DNA from: an uncultured Oscillospiraceae bacterium
GTDB lineage: Bacteria > Bacillota > Clostridia > Oscillospirales > Oscillospiraceae
Length of the DNA: 17,147 bases
Direction of reading: 5' to 3'
Assembly: GCA_934615645.1 (NCBI GenBank)
Contig: CAKTTR010000039.1
Span: 1 to 17,147, forward strand
Both the position numbers and the translations under genes were made by a program. Shown here in pieces: positions 15,722 to 17,147 of the stretch. Below the pieces are notes generated by a model. The model ran no database searches, had not been told where the DNA came from, and was given only the letters and a program-made list of their open reading frames with translations. Each line of letters opens with the position of its first letter. The first letter of the stretch is position 1.

Positions 15722-15765
15722 CCGCCCGGTGGGTCTGGGATGCCAGACCCATCGGGCGGGTTTTT
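15722..15765 (+). terminator. Intrinsic terminator of the radical SAM and ABC operon
   Basis: CCGCCCGGTGGGTCTGG (15722-15738) pairs over 17 bp, with one G-T pair, with CCAGACCCATCGGGCGG (15743-15759) around the loop GATG. TTTTT follows at 15761-15765. It lies 60 bases beyond the stop codon of the binding protein. Confidence 0.95.
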
Positions 15766-15842
15766 GTGGGGGGGCTCTTCGGTGTGGCGCCGGGGCCAAA
15801 GGCTCCCCTGAAAGGGGAGCTGGCAGCGCGTAGCGCTGACTT

Positions 15843-15884
15843 GGGTGAGACTCCAAACGCGCAGCGTTTGGGCAAGTCGAACCC
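15843..15884. repeat. Tandem-GA stem element, instance 3 (compact form)
   Basis: GGGT-GA-GACT (15843-15852), hairpin CCAAACGC-GCA-GCGTTTGG (15853-15871), GCA and AGTC-GA-ACCC (15875-15884) make a continuous stem with opposed GA steps. It lacks the nested insertion seen in instance 2 and is probably the basic form. Confidence 0.65.
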
Positions 15885-16022
15885 ATACAGCGTAGAGGGA
15901 TTGATGCACTGCAAAAGCAAGTTTGCTGTGCCGTACTCGACTCCTCCAGACTTTTAAAACCAAGTTTGAAAATCTCTACATGCTAATTTTTACCAGACAA
16001 ACTAGCCACCGCCCTCCGGGGG

Positions 16023-16104
16023 CCCGATTCTTTCTTCTCCAGCGAAGAAAGAATCGGGGAAGAAAGACGCCGCTTAGGGCAGGGGGCGGTCCCCCTGCCC
16101 TAAG
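16023..16104. repeat. Conserved double hairpin of composite repeat, copy 2
   Basis: Hairpin 1 (arms 16023-16037 and 16044-16058) is identical to copy 1. Hairpin 2 has perfect 14-bp arms, CTTAGGGCAGGGGG (16073-16086) and CCCCCTGCCCTAAG (16091-16104), around the invariant CGGT. Compared with copy 1, three base pairs have changed on both sides while staying paired (C-G to T-A, A-T to T-A, G-C to A-T). Confidence 0.8.
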
Positions 16105-16306
16105 AACCCACCCCTGCATACCGCGTCGAGGCTGCAGCCGCACACTGTACGGGGTTCCAGGCAGATTTGTGGGTGCATCCGTACCCTGTGGGCTGGTGAG
16201 CAGACCGCTTGCCGCTTCGCTGTAGCTTACGGGGTGCTGCGGTGACCTACAGGCCACCGTAGTCGGCGGCCCGCAGCATCGAACGGTGGTCACGCTGCGC
16301 ACGGGC

Positions 16307-16373
16307 GCTTGCAGCGGTGCGGTTTCGGGGGGTGCGGGAGCTTGCAGCGGTGTGGTTTCGGGGGGGTGCGGCC
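16307..16373. repeat. Two tandem copies of a 33-base unit
   Basis: The unit starting GCTTGCAGCGGTG (16307-16339) is repeated directly at 16340-16373 with a C to T change and one extra G. Copy 1 of the composite repeat has a single unit near 7877, so this is a local duplication within copy 2. Confidence 0.65.
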
Positions 16374-16448
16374 CTGCGGCGCTGCGCGCCGAAGCCCTTG
16401 CGGTGCATAGCACCGAAGGGCTGCTGGGGATTTGGTGCGGCACACTGG

Positions 16449-16479
16449 CCAAAGGCTCCCCTTTCAGGGGCGCTTTTGG
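16449..16479. repeat. Imperfect palindrome related to the CCAAAGGCTCCCC repeat
   Basis: CCAAAGGCTCCCCT and AGGGGCGCTTTTGG form 14-base arms around TTC with about two imperfect pairs. Its left half is the same CCAAAGGCTCCCC string that opens the hairpin repeats at 7151 and 15797. Confidence 0.5.
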
Positions 16480-16539
16480 TGTGTGCGTCGCACCAGGTTC
16501 TCAGCGGTCCTTCGGTGCTTGGCTCTGATCGAGGGATAG

Positions 16540-16569
16540 AAAAACCGCCCGGCGGGAGCCGGGCGGTTT
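16540..16569 (-). terminator. Intrinsic terminator of the right-hand binding protein gene
   Basis: AAACCGCCCGGC (16542-16553) and GCCGGGCGGTTT (16558-16569) form a perfect 12-bp stem around GGGA. On the minus strand the stem ends in TTTTT. It lies about 70 bases past the stop codon at 16637, in the right orientation for that gene. Confidence 0.92.
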
Positions 16570-16636
16570 GGGGGTTATGCGAATTTTTTCGGGTCAAGTC
16601 GTTCTGCTTGCCGAATGCGCGGGTAAGCGATTTTGC

Positions 16637-17147
16637 TTAGCCGATGGTGCAATGCATGAAGTACTTGAAGCCCAGGGGGTTGGAGAAGAAGCCGTGGACG
16701 GAATCGTCGAGCATGTAGAGGTCCGTGTAGAAGTACAGGGGGACGATGCAGCCCGTTTCCATGAGCATGTCTTCTGCCAGGTGCATCATGGCATAGCGGT
16801 TGTCGGTATCGGTGCAGGACTTGATGGTGCTGATGAGCACGTCGTAAGTCTCAGCCCAGGTGCCGTTCTCGACCTTGGTGTCGTAGCCGTAGGGCGTCAG
16901 GTCCAGGTTGTAGATGGCGACATTGGCGTTCTCGCCCTTGCCGAACTGGACGTCGTTGTTGCCGGAGGTGGAGATCCACATATCCAGGAAGGAGATGGGG
17001 TCGTTGTAGTCCGCCAGCCAGCCGTTCCGGGCGATGGAATAGTCGCCCTGTTTCCGGGTGTTCAGGAAGGTGTTCCATTCCTGGTTCTCCAGCTTCATGT
17101 CGATGCCGACCTGGGCCAGAGCGCCCTGCAGGTATTCGGCGATGGCC
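16637..17147 (-). CDS. Oligopeptide-type solute-binding protein (SBP_bac_5), C-terminal part only
   Basis: About 169 codons of the 3' end are visible. The frame stays open to the right edge (AIAEYLQGALAQVGIDMKLE at the edge), so the ATG at 17098 is internal and the real start lies outside the window. The segment has the C-terminal landmarks of OppA-type family 5 binding proteins: QVGIDMKLENQEWNTFL, then GWLADYNDPISFLDMW, and near the end AEDMLMETGCIVPLYFYTDLYM. These proteins bind peptides outside the membrane and hand them to an ABC permease. It is convergent with the nickel/peptide-type operon to its left. The visible part is clearly divergent from the binding protein at 14064, so it is not a recent duplicate. 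The ligand and partner transporter cannot be seen. Confidence 0.9.
   Translation of the reverse strand, partial: AIAEYLQGALAQVGIDMKLENQEWNTFLNTRKQGDYSIARNGWLADYNDPISFLDMWISTSGNNDVQFGKGENANVAIYNLDLTPYGYDTKVENGTWAETYDVLISTIKSCTDTDNRYAMMHLAEDMLMETGCIVPLYFYTDLYMLDDSVHGFFSNPLGFKYFMHCTIG

Larger units (their letters stand above)
15803..16440. repeat. Composite structured intergenic repeat, copy 2
   Basis: This copy has the same orientation and order of blocks as 7331-7925. It begins with the compact CTCCCCT-GAA-AGGGGAG hairpin (15803-15819), then CAGCGC-GTA-GCGCTG (15824-15838) and the tandem-GA element. The TACTCGACTCCTCCAG segment, the double hairpin at 16023-16104 and the GCTTGCCGCTTCGCTGTAG block follow, and the copy ends near GCTGGGGATTTGGTGCG. 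With the palindrome at 16449-16479 it fills the gap between the two binding protein genes. I see no convincing gene in it. Confidence 0.8.

Noticed and set aside
13671..15920. Minus-strand open frame of 749 codons
   Set aside because: It runs antisense through the binding protein and permease genes and through the operon terminator and the repeat. Its composition is that of a shadow frame.
15976..16597. Frames of 80-160 codons within the right-hand repeat
   Set aside because: They are translations of the repeat. Matching frames in the two copies (for example ending LVSRPLAASL at 7793 and 16225) follow from DNA similarity, and the copies differ mostly in ways that preserve hairpins, not codons.

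Overview
This is a GC-rich window that reads like an anaerobic gut Clostridium, probably Oscillospiraceae or a relative. That placement is an inference from three things: the gene types, the consensus sigma-A promoters with Shine-Dalgarno sites, and the style of the hairpin-rich intergenic repeats. No marker gene in the window fixes the taxon.

Left region (1-7080). One very large gene lies on the minus strand. It starts at 6609 and stays open to the left edge (at least 2203 codons). It encodes a secreted surface protein with a signal peptide, a DUF4430 (transcobalamin-like C-terminal) domain, a cadherin-like beta-sandwich, an InlB-type B-repeat, and alternating PEGA-like and GLUG repeat blocks. 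Upstream, in order of transcription, are a TTGACA-17-TATAAT promoter, an RNA with the hallmarks of a cobalamin riboswitch, an intrinsic terminator with eight U residues, and a ribosome binding site. A B12-sensing leader in front of a protein with a transcobalamin-like domain suggests a B12-repressed surface system for binding cobalamin or corrinoids. This is the most interesting item in the window.

Middle region (7100-9250). An intergenic stretch of about 0.9 kb is packed with structured repeats. It is followed by a minus-strand LytR-CpsA-Psr (LCP) cell-wall ligase gene with its own terminator and an extended -10 promoter.

Operon (9223-15765, plus strand). A second TTGACA-17-TATAAT promoter, with a palindrome over the predicted start site and a leader of about 190 nt, drives six genes. 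They encode a radical SAM enzyme of unknown reaction with a C-x8-C-x2-C cluster motif, two short ABC ATPases, two permeases and a lipoprotein solute-binding protein of the nickel/peptide (NikABCDE/Dpp) type. Every junction is a 4-base ATGA overlap, and a strong terminator follows. The enzyme probably makes or processes what the transporter carries, or acts on it after import.

Right region (15780-17147). A second, same-orientation copy of the composite structured repeat is followed by the terminator and 3' end of an oppositely oriented oligopeptide-binding protein gene that runs off the right edge. Differences between the two repeat copies are largely compensatory within hairpins, which suggests that structure is under selection or is how the elements work.
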